A stretch of 64,000 bases of DNA from positions 121,274-185,273 of the forward strand of contig LLEY01000124.1 in the NCBI GenBank assembly GCA_001414485.1. The letters run 5' to 3'. The DNA is from Calycina herbarum (lineage: Eukaryota > Ascomycota > Leotiomycetes > Helotiales > Pezizellaceae). Positions within the stretch are counted from its first letter, which is position 1. Every line of letters begins with the position of its first letter. Below the pieces are notes generated by a model that was given only the letters and a program-made list of their open reading frames with translations, was not told the origin of the DNA and searched no databases. The position numbers and the translations under genes were made by a program. Positions 47,421-61,906 of the stretch are shown in pieces.

Positions 47421-47753
47421 GATAACGAGTCTTGTAAGAAAGTTGAAAGTAGTTGTTGCATGGAAGGGGAAGGAAATAAGTTGTAGGAGTGAGTAGCGGC
47501 CTGGAACCTTTGAGACATTCAAGGGCAATTACGTAACGTCATGAATGTATCACGTGAGTAATTTGACTCTAATAACAATATTCACTCTCAAATGGTGTTA
47601 TGTATTTTATGATGAGTGTTGGGGGAATTTCGATACTGTCCAGCAGTTTATCCACACTCAATATGGTCTTTGTGTGAGTATGGAGTCAATAATTATATAT
47701 ATTCCAAATCCTCCGAGCCATAAACGCCATAAACATGAGTTTATGTTTTCTTT

Positions 47754-49036
47754 TTATTGGAGCAAAAGAACCTTTGAAATAAGAAAGAACAAAATCTCCT
47801 CGGTTTTCTTAAATTCTGCCTGAGCAGCTCTTAACTTTGCCCTAGCTTCACTTGCAGCCAACGCGGCTTTCAACAAGTCCTCTCGAGCTTCCGGATCAAA
47901 CACTTCGACACCCTCCTTGAATTTTTTTGCTTTCTCGGCTATTTCCCAACCAGCTTTCAGCTTCTGAGTCCTCTCATTGATTCTCTTTCGTTCCTCTTCT
48001 AACTTCTTCATCTCTTGTGCTACTTTCTCCTTTCTCCTTTCTATTCGCTTAACTTGTTCCTCCGAAATTTTATAATCAACCCACTTGATTTCACAACTCT
48101 TAGGATCCCGAATCGCCTTGATACTTCCAAAATATCTCTTCTGAAATCCTTCAATAGCTTCCAACAAAGGCGTTCGTTGCGAAGAAACACAAGTCGGTAG
48201 ATTCCCCTTCAAAATCCACTCCCGATCATCATCAATAACCCTCGCCAGCTTAGCAAGACTCTCCTCTCTCAACTCCTCGTCTTTCCCCGTGATCAAGGGG
48301 GTTCGTAAACCATACTTTCTGACCTGAAATTGCGCCGAAGAACTCGACATCCGCGAAAGCGTAGCGAGTTCCCCAATCAAATTCTTCATCGAAGTAGTAG
48401 GAGGTCCCTGAAGCTGGACATCCTTTGAAGAAACCATCAATTTCTCCTCCTCGTCTAAACATGCAAGTACTTCATCCCAAGGCCCAGAAATAAGTAAATG
48501 TCTGTGTTTCGCCTCCTTATCCAATCGACGCTGAATTTCCGGTGCATAGTAAGTTCTCGGTCCACCCTCTTTTGTAACGCCATCCTGTCTCTCACATCCA
48601 GAGTTTCCAGAAGTAACACGTTCTTTATTTCCTTAACATTTCCCTCAAAGTAATCCGCATATCGGAACAATACATTCTCACAAACAATCTGCCGGAATTT
48701 ATTCAGAACCTCATGATATCTCTCACGTTGCAAGAGGCCTTGTAAGACTTGTCCGATTTGCATACATTCGATTTGCAGGCCCAGATATTCGGTGTTGAAA
48801 CTCTGCATAGCTTGTAATTTCTCATGGCTTCGCACCATATCCTCCAAGAACTCTCGGAGACGGGGACTGATACCACGGGTTGCTCGCAATTTTCGAAGTT
48901 CGGCGGTGCATTCTTCGTGAGAGTATTTTGAATCTATTTTGCCTACGTAGCGCTTTTTGCGAGTGAATATGGATGAGAATTGGATCCTTTTGTGGTATGT
49001 TGGCGGCACCAAGGGTGTGATGGAGAGGTCCCCCAT
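47754..49036 (-). CDS. Hypothetical coiled-coil protein, 409 residues
   Basis: Exon 1 is 48638-49036 and exon 2 is 47754-48584. The 53-nt intron (GTTAAG to GACAG) joins frame ...YADYFEGN to DGVTKEGGPRTYYAPE. Without it the frame meets an early stop, so the intron is required. The N-terminal half is helical (EECTAELRKLRATRGI, LREFLEDMVRSHEKLQ). The middle is mixed, with GPWDEVLACLDEEEKLM. The C-terminal 110 residues form a strongly charged coiled coil (EEQVKRIERRKEKVAQEMKK). No signal peptide or membrane segment is present. No family was recognised. It shares orientation with the Atg38-like gene, 333 bp away. Confidence 0.78.
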
Positions 49037-49497
49037 TTTCTAAAATCTTGTTGGGATAAAACCCAATGATTGTTGGATCGATTATTGGAGGTAGTTTTTC
49101 GATGTTCGATTTTTCATCTCTCCTTCTCAGTAGAAAGAGAACGAAGAGAGACTTTTATGATATACAATGTTAGTAGTTTCGAGATGAAGTGACCGCATAA
49201 TGTTAGCACTCACTAGCTTGGAGAATGACATCGAGTTATCAGTCTAGATTCCAAATGACGAAGTGTGATCTAGATTCAACCTGTCTCAACGATAACGACG
49301 ACACTAGAAACCTATAAATAGTTTAGAAAATAGACTGGCTTCACAATAACCTATTTCATGGTACTAGATCAACAGACCCTATCATCGCGACATATATAAA
49401 TCGTCAATGTAATTCATATATACAACCCACACCCAAGAAGAATATATACAGAGAATCCATCTCCCCTCCCCAAGCTAACTCACCACACAGGTCCGCA
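49037..49497. other. Intergenic region, 461 bp
   Basis: Promoter side of the 409-residue gene and 3' flank of the galactanase gene. It is AT-rich from 49250 to 49450, with nothing specific recognised. Confidence 0.5.
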
Positions 49498-50774
<1,277 letters not shown>

Positions 50775-50919
50775 TCACCCGCGATCCATATTCCACGAAC
50801 CCAAAAAAGAGACGGGGTCAATCAATCCGCATCACCAACGTGTGTTGTGTGGAGATGTGGATATCATATTACGCATTAAAGTCTTGGGGAGACCTTGCGA
50901 GATCTTTCATGGGGCTCTT

Positions 50920-50993
50920 GTGGGGTCATCGGGAAACAAATCGCCTTTATTAATTGGTGCGCAACTGTGGGAAGTGTTCATACAATTGCGGGG
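50920..50993. promoter_or_regulatory. Two CreA-like sites upstream of the galactanase gene
   Basis: GTGGGG at 50920-50925 and GCGGGG at 50988-50993 fit the CreA consensus SYGGRG, about 305 and 375 bp before the start codon. Pectinase-type genes are commonly under carbon catabolite repression, so this is plausible. The motif is short and may occur by chance. Confidence 0.3.
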
Positions 50994-51549
50994 TGCGTAA
51001 ATCAATTCCAAAATTTGAAGTGATTCGATTGGTCTTATATTTTCTTGTTTCAAAACAGCCGCGGACGGGTTAAGTCTTCGCCCCTTTGTCAACCGAGCCG
51101 GTTGTGATACAAGGATGGGGCTTCGGCAAGTCTAAAACACGATAATTTGTGGTTCGAGTATATTGTCCACGGCAACTGTGGAAATGAAAGGCTTTTCCTT
51201 TTCCAACAAAATATGACTTCAACTTACTCCTTCCAGCGACCATCCCCCAAAAAAAGTTCAGAGGGATTTCTGCTGAGAGAGAGAATGTGTTGGTTTGTGA
51301 GAGCTAACTTCTCGAGCCTCAAAAAGGTCATACGACCCAACCTCGTATTCAGTCCAGCCCGAACCCCACACACCGGAACCAAGAAAAATAGTAAGAAAAC
51401 CAAGAGAAATCTCCCACATGATTGACAATGCTAGGCCAATAGTTCAGTATATTAACGAATCAGAGACCTCTGATGGCTGGCATAAAGCAGGCTCACCCAT
51501 ACCCTGACTAGCATTGCCCAACCCGATGCTTTCACCCCGTTCAAATTTG

Positions 51550-52310
51550 TAAAATATACACTCGCTTACCCCTCACACTCAAGCAAACATCAAAAATCAA
51601 GAAGTGAAAAATAATGAATACTTCCACCAGTCCCAAGTCCAGTTCCTGTTTCTTCCAGCCCCCAGCTCCCAGCTCCCGGCAAAAAGCGCAAGTACAATCG
51701 GAAAGGATGTCAGATGCCTTCCATTTTGGTCCTTAAAACACACAACAGCAAAATAATATCTACTTTCTTTCCCCTAGCATCCCAAAATATGCACTCGCAT
51801 ACTACTCGCATACCACTCGCATACCACTCGCATACCACTCACACTCGATCATAAAAACCAATGGACCATACTTCCACCATTCACAAGGCCAGACCATCTC
51901 CATCCTGCAGAAGGCCTGGGATGCCATATGAACCAGCTCCAAGCAAAAAGGACCATTGAGTAAAATCAGAGATGCCATGTAGGCCCTAAGAATACATCTG
52001 TATCCCCTTTCCAAACACCTGCCCACAGATATGCACTCACATACCCCTCACATCCAATCAATAAACTAAACGTCAACAAAACCGACAAGTCAAGAATATT
52101 AAATACTTCCACCAGTCTCAATGACGCTCCCAGGAAAGGTTTTCAGGAGAGATGACATACAAACTAGCCCCATGATGAAGACATGCACTCACATACCACT
52201 CACACCACTCTTTAACACAACCAAGAACTAAAAAAGTAAAAATTATCAATTCCACCGGTCCAGGTCCAGTTCTCCCAGTTCCCAGCTGCTAACTCCCAGC
52301 AAAAAGGCTA
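51550..52310. repeat. Diverged tandem array, about 150-240 bp period, with 11-bp minisatellite
   Basis: A motif like ATGCACTCxCATACCxCTCACA recurs near 51558, 51792, 52031 and 52186. Each is followed by a TTCCACCAGTCC-like motif and, in two units, by CAGCTCCCAGC with CAGCAAAAAG. In the second unit the ACTCGCATACC core is expanded to four 11-bp copies (51793-51836). It is non-coding. Confidence 0.7.
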
Positions 52311-52798
52311 GAATGATTACAAGTGAAACCAACAGGGTCGCGGGAAGATAGTGGGTAGTAGTACCACAAAAGCAAGCCCTCAAAAGCACACCAAAAGAAT
52401 ATGTATCCTTTTCCCAGGCCCCTCGCCAGAACATACAATAAAATAGTCAGCCCCAGCTCCATTTATACATGCGACCGTGAGGTCTCTCAACAAATTATTC
52501 TTCCCCGCGTTCACTCCATAGCAATCTCCCAAATTCCCGGGAAAAAGGGGTGCAAATGAGCGAATATAAAGAACAACAAGATAGAAGAAAATTACATTAA
52601 AAAAAGGAGGGGAGTACAGGCGTCATACCCGCTGTCACCACCTGCAAATCGCGGTACCATATAGCTCTCTGCAGTGACGCTTCTCAATCCCTGATTACCC
52701 TCGCTATGGTTTTTGGGATCTCATCTCGCCCATCAGTGTCGGGACCTCCCCTCAATCCACACTAGCTCTCGTACTCAAGCTGGTTTAATCGAGCTATC

Positions 52799-55700
52799 TC
52801 AATCCAGCCCCTCCTCATACCCCCCAACCCCAGCATAAGGATTCCACTCCTGTCCGGGATAAGACGTAGCACTCATCGTAACCGTAGGCTCAGCATCCAT
52901 TTCAAAATATCCCTCCTCACCACCCGCTCTCGCATGAGCATTTGCATCATAATAGATTTTCTCCTCGGGCGCCGGGCTTTGCTTATTCTGTTGATGATTG
53001 CCTGGAGCAAGATGGGTGTTTTCAGTTTGGGTATTTGATGTGATCGTATGCTCCGCAGGCCGTTGGACTTCCTGAATTTGAGAACTGTGGCTGCTGGTAG
53101 CGAAGTTGGTTTGTATAGGCGAAGGTTTCGGAGACGCTTTCGTCAATAGTGTCTGTGACTTAGGAAGCAACGGACTAGCGTCGTAGAGATCATCCGGACT
53201 CGGCGCCCTCTCTAATACCGTAGTCTTGACATTATCCCTACCCACACCATTTTCTCTCGAAGTCCCTCGTTCGTTTCGTCGACCTCTGTTGTCATCAGGA
53301 GCCGCAAGATTGGGACTCTCAAAACCGTCCGGAGTAATAACAGGACTAGTCCTACTAGGGGGTCCCCTACTAGACTCCGCCGAGATATTGGCACCCATAT
53401 CTTTCTCGTCCGCAGTTGGGATGCTCGAACGTCCTCTGTGTGGGTCATCGTTTCCGGACATGTGCGAGACCTGTGATACAGCGCTCACAGCCGTACGACG
53501 AGTATTAGAGCGATCGAGATCAATACTCAGATTCCCATTATGCTGCAATGATAACGGTGAATTCGGCGGTTGAAACTGGGGATCCAGATGCGAAGATTGA
53601 CTCTCCCATCCTTTCGGTGGAGGTGGAGGTGGTAAATCTCTAGCTTGAGGGTTCACAGGAGAAAATGTCGAGTCAGGGACAGGATATCCAGCTGGTGATC
53701 CTGGGTGACGAAGGATGGGCTGCTCTTGAAGACGTTGAATAGAGTGGTGCTGTGGTTTGGTATCGTGCGAGTGAACTATAGGATCTTTCTCAATTGGAAC
53801 AGGGCGGTCTTCTTCATCTGAGTCCCCAGGGAGGGAAAGTTGGTATGGTCTTTGTTGACCTTCAGGCAATCGCGCAGGAGAGCGTGCGAGCTCCTCTTCG
53901 GAACTGAGACGACGCGCTGAACGAGCCTGGAATGTCTCGAATGTTTCCAAGGAACGAAGATGAGGTGGTTTGTTATCAGCTGTGGTTTTATTTTCTTGTT
54001 GAACAGGTGGTGATTGGGGTTGGGGTGATTGTTGATGCTGGTACTGTGATCCAAGGTTGACCTCCGAGGTTCGACGCTGCATCAAAGAATGGTTTGCATG
54101 GGCTGGCCTGCCATCATGAATTACATCCTGCTGAGGATGTTGATTGTACTGATTTGAGCCATTGCTTTGCCAAGAATACGATTGCTGGGGCGAGATCTGC
54201 TGTGGTGGACTTGCTGTTTGCGATTGGTATCTAGGATCAAACTGTTGGGTTTGATGAGAGCGATTCAATCCTTTTGGGTCATAACTTGTTGGCGCAACCA
54301 TAGCACCCTGCGGTCTCACAAGAGAATAACCTCCTGGGATTGGGACGTTGTCGTATTGCGGTTCTCTACTAACACGCCGACCTCGATCTGGGCCTTGGTG
54401 CTGGTACCCTCCATGTGACGGTTCGGTGATAACAGGCGGGGGTTGGTACTGCTGCATTTGCTCCAACGGCTGCTCCTCTTGCAAGTCGGTGTATGTTTGT
54501 GCCAGCGGTAAGGGTGTAGGTTGAGGCTGGCTACTACTACCTTGCGAACGGGATTCTTCTCGTTCTCTATCCTGTTGATTGTTTTTTCGACCCATGAAAC
54601 CATTAAGTAAACCGGAGGTAGACGACCGACGAACTTTACTCTTGCTACCTTTGCGGGACCCACCAGATACCTGCGATCCCTGCATGCCTATAGAAGACGT
54701 GGAGGTAAGCTTCGAGAGTAACCCTCCTGATTTACTTGATCCTCTTGTGCTATTCAGTGGTGGTCGTTGACTAGCTGAAGGCAAGTACTGGTTGCTATTC
54801 TCAGGGGTCAAGTTTGGTGAAGTAATACTCGAGTTGAACTGAGACAGTTGAGGCGACTGAGCGGCCGGTTTCTCATTATGACCAGCTTGTCTGAAACCCA
54901 GTTGTCGTGTAGGTGGTGGCATAGAGGTTCTGGACGCTGAATTTTCGGATTTACCAAAGAATCCCGTAAGCCCAGAGAACCTCTTCTTCTTCCCAGGTTC
55001 ATCAATCATCCCAGATGTAGATGATCTTGATAACTTGGAGGAAGCTTTTTGCTTTGACTGACCGGCCGAAGAGCTTCCAAAGAAAGACCGCTTCTTCTGA
55101 TCTTGTATTGGAGATTGTTGTCCCGAGGAGAGTAAATCGGTACGCGAACCAGAATGATGAGCTAGAACACTCTCACGGCTTTGCGGTGGACCCAATCCAA
55201 CGGTCGAAGCACGATTGAGGTTTCCAAAGAAACTCGCTCGTTTCTGATTTTGCTCACTTCCTTCTTCAGACGCAACACTGGACTCGGCATATTCATTGCC
55301 ATGGACATCAAATGGTCTTTGAGGGGACGATAAGCTGTCACCTCTAGAACGAGAACCGGTTCTTTCTCTGGACGTGCCTCGGGAAAGTCTCCCCCCTAGT
55401 TCTCTGAAGAATTTTCCAGAGTTCCGTCTTGATCCAGGTCTGGGAATATCAGTCGGTGGGCCTACTCCAGGAATTTGATATTCGTTTGTTTGCTGTCTTG
55501 GGAGAAATGCTTCTTCTCGTGCAATGGGTTGTTGGTAATAGTGAGCTGGTAAATCGCGTTCCCGTTCCTGTTCCTGTTCAGGCATTTCAGACCCAGTTTC
55601 TGAGCGAAACAGGCCAGGATATCTTTGGGCGGATGATGGGGGTTGTTGGAAGGGCTGATTTTGAGGGATTGGTCCCGTCCACGTGCCATTCCTTTGCGTT

Positions 55701-57425
55701 TGAGGCACATCAAAAGACTGCCCAGTTGGTCTCCAAGAGTCCTGAGAACGTCTGAAATTGTTCATGGAAACAGGCTGAACGTCGGGGCGATTCGCGGTAA
55801 ATTGTTGGTCGCTCTGTTGCTGAGGAGCTATGCGTTGATTGTACTCGGAGGAGCCAACTCGAACAACCCTTGGCTTTGTTGGAGAAGAGTGAGCGATCGA
55901 AGCATGCTGCAATGCCGCATCCTGTTGCCCAGAAGGTGGGCGATTGACGGGAGCATGGACGTTGGTGTCAAGGGGTGAAAGAGGGCCAGGAGAAGTTGTG
56001 TATTCTAGTGTACCTCCATGTTGGATGCTTTGTGGTTGCCCAAAATCGGACTGTTGAGGGGCTGTGATCTCATCTTCGTCGTCAATAGGGAATCGGCGCT
56101 GCTTCAAACGAGGTCCGAAACCTATGCCAAAGGTAGAGGTACGACGAATAGGTGGTAGAAAAGAAGAGTTGTTTTCTTGCTGCTGTCGTTCTTCTCGTGG
56201 AGGTTCTGGCACAGCCGTCTGGACCGGAGAATACTCGACGTTTGGAGGTTGAATGAGATTGGTGGGGCTCCTGGGCGAAGTGGGCGAAAGATCTTCGATC
56301 GTACTACCGCGAGGTCTATTAAGAATGCTTAAGCCAGATACATTGACACTTGCTGAAGCGGGTTCGCCGGACAATGGCGGGTTAGCGAGATCGGATTCTG
56401 GCGAGACAGCGCCCTCAAGAGTATCTCCATAGTGGTTCTTGGATACTATTGAATTTGCAACATCATCGACTTCCTGTTTTGGAGAGATAGCAGCATGGTC
56501 CGATGATAGCACTAGCGGTGCTACATTGCTAACAGACTGATGGAGAATTAGCTACGATGAATTTCCCAGCGATCTTTCTGCTGGGCTCGAGATATAAACT
56601 TACAGTATGACGATCAACAATCTCAGGCTTCGAAGACAACCCAGATTGCTGATTCAACTCCGTCGACAAAGGGGTTCTATCAAATTCCGGTTCATGGGCT
56701 GCTTCAACACGCTCAACATGCTCAGTCGTCGGCAGGTCCGTTACCTTTGGTTCCAAAGAACCTGTCAAGGTTTGTTTAGAATTTCGCTCAGTCGAGGGCT
56801 CTAGCTCGTCCTGACCCTGATGCAAAGAAACCGTCGGCCCATTCTCAGGATCAACTGCCCTCATAGTCGCTTGCCTCGACAAATCATCAATATGCGACTC
56901 CCTCGGAACGTGAGGTTCAATCGCATCCTGAGCCTGCGACGGCGGAAAGTAAGTCGCATCATGCCCAGGGCTCACCATAACCCATTCGTTCATCTCAGGC
57001 GACCCATCAGGAACAGAATAAAACCTCGTCTCCCCACTAGATCGAGTACTCGTCGCAAGACCATCCTCCCCAGGAGTCAAGTGACCGGCAGGGGTATCAT
57101 TCGCCTCAGAAGTCTGAGGATTGGGATGATTCGGTCTGTCTTGAAACTGGAACGCTTCTTCCTCAGCAATCGGAGTAGCAGTGAACGGGTCCCAAGAAGG
57201 TTGTTCTTGGGAAAAAGGGGATGCATGTCGTACCCCATGATGGTCATCAATTTCCCCTTCCGGGTTGGCTTGGCGATCCTGGATAACCTCACTAGAAGAA
57301 TACGATTCATTACGAGAAGCCCGCGAAGCCGGGGAGTCGGTGGTAGAAATATCTCCACTGGTGGTATTCGCACGATTAACACCCATAAGATTAGAGAAAT
57401 GAGGCGAAGAGGCTCTTCGTTGCAT
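52799..57425 (-). CDS. Very large disordered Ser/Pro/Gln-rich protein, about 1519 residues
   Basis: Exons 56604-57425 and 52799-56536 flank a 67-nt intron (GTAAGT to CATCAG) that keeps the frame. The ATG at 57425 gives 1519 residues. The frame stays open 50 codons further up to a good splice acceptor (branch-like TTACTAAG, TATAG at 57576-57578), so an upstream 5' exon is likely. The protein is low-complexity throughout, with Pro runs (DLPPPPPPKGW) and a Gln-rich centre. A short basic-aromatic motif recurs (KRASFFG, KKRSFFGSS, KKRFSGLTGFFGK), interleaved with RSSTSG/S-type serine clusters. No folded domain or membrane segment was seen. It may be a phosphorylated scaffold. No family was recognised. 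Confidence 0.82.
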
Positions 57426-57575
57426 ATCCGGTGTGCGTGGGTGGTTCGATGCACCTGTTACTGGGATGTTTGGTGCTGCTTGGTGTGCTGATTCAGGATG
57501 ACCGGAAGGCCGGGATAACGTCAGAAGGGGACCCCACGACGATCGTCGCTCCGGTTTTTGGGATGATGGGCTTGT

Positions 57576-57984
57576 CTATATTGGGGAACAAAAACTTAGT
57601 AATGTGTTCAAATCAAACGTAGAAGGCAAAGCATAATTGCAAGGAGAGATAACAATCGAAAGAGATGCAATTTCCCTAGTCGTACAGACAGAACCTGCTA
57701 TGCAAGATGAACAACGAGAAAAAAGGATCGCCAGTGGACAAGAAAACCGGCACTCAACAAAATAATATTCCAGCCGATTGAGGCACATTGATGAAGAATG
57801 TATTAAGGCCAAAAATGTCGAATTATCCCTGCCCTTGCCAGGCATAAATCCACTCGATTCCATTCAGCACCGATTTTCTTGTCCACAGCAAGTCCCTCGG
57901 ACCAGACCAGTAAATTGCCTGATTAGTCCTTGAAGAATCCAAAATAAAAAAAGAAACGCCTAGCAGCCCATTAGGAAGGAGATG
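57576..57984. other. 5' region of the 1519-residue gene
   Basis: About 410 bp between the stop of the next gene and the probable splice acceptor. Its minus strand carries long pyrimidine stretches before the acceptor, as in a leader intron. A 95-codon frame with ATG at 57863 could include a first exon, but no convincing donor site was fixed. Confidence 0.45.
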
Positions 57985-60900
57985 TCATTCTACCTTGTCT
58001 CCCCCACCAGATCCTCGAAATCTGCTCTTGCCCTTTGCAAGTAGCCCCTTCCCTGCTTTGCCTGCCTTCCCGCCAAATATACCAGCTGTGTGGAAAAGCT
58101 CTTTTCCTAATTCTTTCCCTTTGGCTTGAACCTGCTGGCTTGTCAATTTTCCACCAGCAGGAGAAAATCCTTGTTGGCCACCACTGGTTTGGGTGCTTGG
58201 CCCTGGCCGCGAACCTGGAGTAGTCGGTGTTGTTGGTGAGCTAGCATTTAAATATTGTTGGTAATATGGTTGTTGTGTCGATGGTGCCCCAGTCCCAGTG
58301 ACCTTTGCAAACTTCGATTTGGCTGAAGAAGTGCCAGGTGCACTAAATCTTGATGCATTTCCCCATCCAGCAGTATCAGCATGTTCTGGGTGCTGGGCCT
58401 GAAGTGACTCGATCCAAGAACTCAAGCCAGATTCCATCGCCGCGTAGCGTTGCCTCGTTGCATCGAAAGTTTCAATTCTTTGCTGCTGCGATTTCAGAGC
58501 TGCGATCTCCTTGAATGCCATGAGTCTCTCATGTGGAGCTCCATGCAAACCCGTTGGAGAGGACTGAGTAGGCGATACGACAACCGGCGATACATGAGCG
58601 AATTGGTCGGTTGGGGGTTGGGTATGAGCTTCAGGTGACATTGCCGGGTGCTCAAATTCTGGTGGGGTTGGAGAGACTGGATTAGAAGACACCCGAGGGT
58701 CCTTCTCTTCAGCGAGTGATTGTCGACGATCAGAGTAATCATGGGGGATGTTGGTAGCAGCAGCTAGAGCGCCACCACCAAGGACAGCGCCACCAGAGAT
58801 TAATGCCGCATCTCCGCCAATATGATGTTCCTGATTCGAAGAGGTATGCGATGGAACACCAGATGTTCGTCTTTCATCAAGAATGAGTCCACTGTGATCT
58901 GACTGATGCGATACAAGCGTGGGCGCATCGTGCGGCACAAAACTAGGCTCAGGTGCGGGCTCAACGTTTGCCATTGGAGATTCCACCTCAGGTACAGTTT
59001 CAGTGCTTCTTTCCCACGAGAAGCGATGTTGGAGACTCTGCGCCGTGGGCGCAGGAATTTGTTGAGATATTCTGCGAGAGTTGAGAGGTGGTATGGGTGG
59101 CGTTTCCGAATTAGTAAATATCGATGTTTGGTCCATAGAAGAATGTGCACTGGTATTTTGAGCGAATTCACCCGTTGAGCGACGAACAGCAGTGGGGATC
59201 GCTTCACCCTCTTCCGCAGTCGATTCCCAATAGTTGTCGTACTCTGATGGCAGATATGCGCTATCCCTATCCTGCCCGCCTAATGTGGGATCATCTTGGT
59301 GCGCTGATAGCATTGAGTCGTCATGCCCACCAGAAGAATGTTTCGGAGTGAGAGTCTTTACAATCTCCTCGCGCAGTCTCTCATTCTCCTCTTCTTGAGA
59401 TATATTGTCGGTAGCAAACGTTGGCAATGCCTGTGTTTGATCAGGGTCCCCAAAATTCCGACTTCGCCGTTGATCCACTGCGTTTGGGAAACTAGAGTTA
59501 TTGTCCTGCTGTAAAGGGGTATCTTTGGGAGGTGGCGTGGGGGCAGCACTTGAGTGAGCTGATGAGTCCCGATGAACAGCATCTGGACGAAGTTGAGTCT
59601 CCATGGGGGCATGTTCAAGCTTGGGTAGAAGTCTTGGGTCCAAAGGAGCTTTTGAATACAGGTTCCCACTTGGGGCCATTGCAGGATCCGGAGTAGGAAG
59701 AGAATTGTCCCTATCAATTGAAAATTGCGACGCATCTCGTGTGGTAGTTGGCGTGAGTTCATGGTCGTCGGAAGTAGATGGTTCATTTACTGGAGTAGGT
59801 TTACGAACAATACCACGATCACCTTCTTGTTGAGTGGAGTCGCTCCTGCTAGAGGCAGCATAAGATGTCCAACCGCCAGGAATTGTTGGACGGAAGCTCT
59901 GTTCTCTTTCGGCTAACGGCCTTGATTGTTCAGATGGGCTTGCATCAGTAATAACAACTTCGTGGCCTGCGGAAGATATTAAAGAAGTTGCAAGATCCGG
60001 GGTCCGTGCTGGACTGTTACCAGGACTGGGAGCACTAATGTCACGTCTGTGGCCTGGTTTGAAACCCGGTACAACGGGTTGAGGTTGGACCAAGGGGGTC
60101 GTGTCTGATGCGGGGACTCCAGATTTGTATCTGTCAGGCGATGCAGGTTCATCTACAACTTCAGGGATAGCAGGCGTTGAGAAATCACGATTTTGAGCGT
60201 TGGGGATGGCGGTGCTAGGGACTCGACTCATGATGGGACTAATTCCAGTGGTTCCAGTACTCTCACTGTCGGTTCTTCGAACCCCGCTGCCAGTTCGAGA
60301 AGCTGGGGTGGGTGGTACTGAAGAATCGTCGGATCTGTCGAATGCTTGGTGAACAACTGATCTTAGGCCAATTGAAGGTTGGCTGTGAAGCGTGTTTTCA
60401 CTGGCCGGAGGGGGAGTTGCAGTTTCAGAAGTTCTTGGGGTATCCTCTGAATCTGTACGATTGGGCGAGAACATGTCCATCCCAAATCCAGAGATGCGAT
60501 TTAAATCCGGAAGCTTTGGACTTGTCGAGTGGCTGCGTATATCCTCTAGACCCGGTTGACTTAGAGTTGATGATTGAATCGGACCCTGCTCTGGCCGACC
60601 TTGGTTTGACCGTTCGGCTTGTTCATTAACGTTGAAGCCATCGAAGCCATACTCGCTTTTTCTCTCTTTCACCGTATCAAGCATCGGCATTAGGCGACGG
60701 CCTGAATCAGAACCCTCGTCATCCATACTGCTTCTATGTCTGGAGCCCAAACTGTCTGTACGCTCTCTGGTATTTCTTCTTGCAGGAGATTCGCCGCTCT
60801 CGTTGCCGCGTGTGTCCATGATAGAATCCATGCTAGGTCTCCCCGACTCCATTGACTGTCTCTCTTCTTCAGCTCGTTTATATATATCTGCCGGTCGTAT

Positions 60901-61906
60901 AAATGGAAGCTTCTTGCCCGTGGTGGGGGTAGTAGGAGATTTCGGGGTTTCTGCGGGTGAAGCAGATGGACCAGCGGTCCATGGTTTCGAAGTCGCGGGT
61001 TCCTCTAATGTTTGCCTATTGGTAGTTAAATCAGGTGGTCCGGTCGATTGACTGAGACTGCTCTTTCGAGTAGGAAATCTTGTAGCGGACTGTGATCGAT
61101 CCCTTGTGGCCTGTGGGGATTGGGGAGCTGGAGATGGGCGTGTAGATAGTGGTGGAGGAACGGCGGATGGAGAATAGTCTCTCGAGTTTTGATAATCACT
61201 CAAAGAAGTTTGTGTGGTAGCGGCAGAAGCGGGCTCGGATGATTGTAGAGGTATGTCTGGATTAGGGGATTCGGCGATTCGTTGCATCGCTTGACTTGGT
61301 TTTCGCAAGCCCATCGGAGACTGTGTCGAGACAGAAAGAGCAGGAGGACCACTGGCATTACGAGTAGACGGCACGCCGGTAATCTGGGAGAACCGCGTCG
61401 CAGGGCCACTAGAAGGGTGGTTCACGACCGAGGGTGATGGCTGTCGAACGGTGGCACTTGAGAAGTTTCTCTCTTCATCGGCCCCAAAGGAGTTGGTTCG
61501 TCCTCGAGGGTTGCTCGCCGGCGGAACGCCAGGCAATTGACCATATGTTTTCTTGCCGTAATCATTCGATGGTTGGTTTCCTTGCGACTGGCTTGGGAGC
61601 CCCTGGCCTTGCTGTCGTAGTCCGGTGGGCTTCTTGGAGACCGGGGGCGGGGGAGGGTCATATTCATCGTCGTCTCCCCAATCGTCTCCGCCATAATCAA
61701 CCGCCTTTGCCTGAGTCCATTTCGTCGTCTTTTGGCGATTGACGTTTGTACGGTAGGATATCGGAGTGTTACTGCCACTTCCTGACTGAGGAGACCTGCG
61801 ACTTGTGGTTAGTTTGATGGGCCAGTTGGAGAGGGTTTACATGTACATAGGGAAATACGTACAAGGGCGAGTCGGTATCAAAGGTATTGGGGAAGGGTCG
61901 AGCCAT
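57985..61906 (-). CDS. Very large disordered Ser/Pro-rich protein, about 1284 residues
   Basis: Exon 1 is 61863-61906 (MARPFPNTFDTDSP) and exon 2 is 57985-61795. The 66-nt intron (GTACGT to TCGCAG) splits a Leu codon and keeps the frame. The N-terminus has what looks like the conserved part: YRTNVNRQKTTKWTQAKA, then DYGGDDWGDDDEYD followed by prolines, resembling a Pezizomycotina-wide N-terminal motif. Most of the rest is disordered, with many SP/TP sites. A short coiled-coil-like stretch (QEEENERLREEIVKTL) lies about midway. Near the C-terminus a helix FKEIAALKSQQQRIETFDAT is followed by a Gly/Lys-rich tail FGGKAGKAGKGLLAKGKSRF. No domain name is assigned. It lies head to tail with the preceding disordered-protein gene. 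Confidence 0.85.

Noticed and set aside
56820..57491. 223-codon plus-strand Arg-rich frame
   Set aside because: Antisense shadow of the Ser/Pro-rich minus-strand gene; such composition gives long Arg-rich frames by codon complement.
52799..61906. One single giant gene instead of two
   Set aside because: There is a stop at 57985, a complete start region for the upstream gene at 61906 and about 400 bp of leader-like sequence between them.
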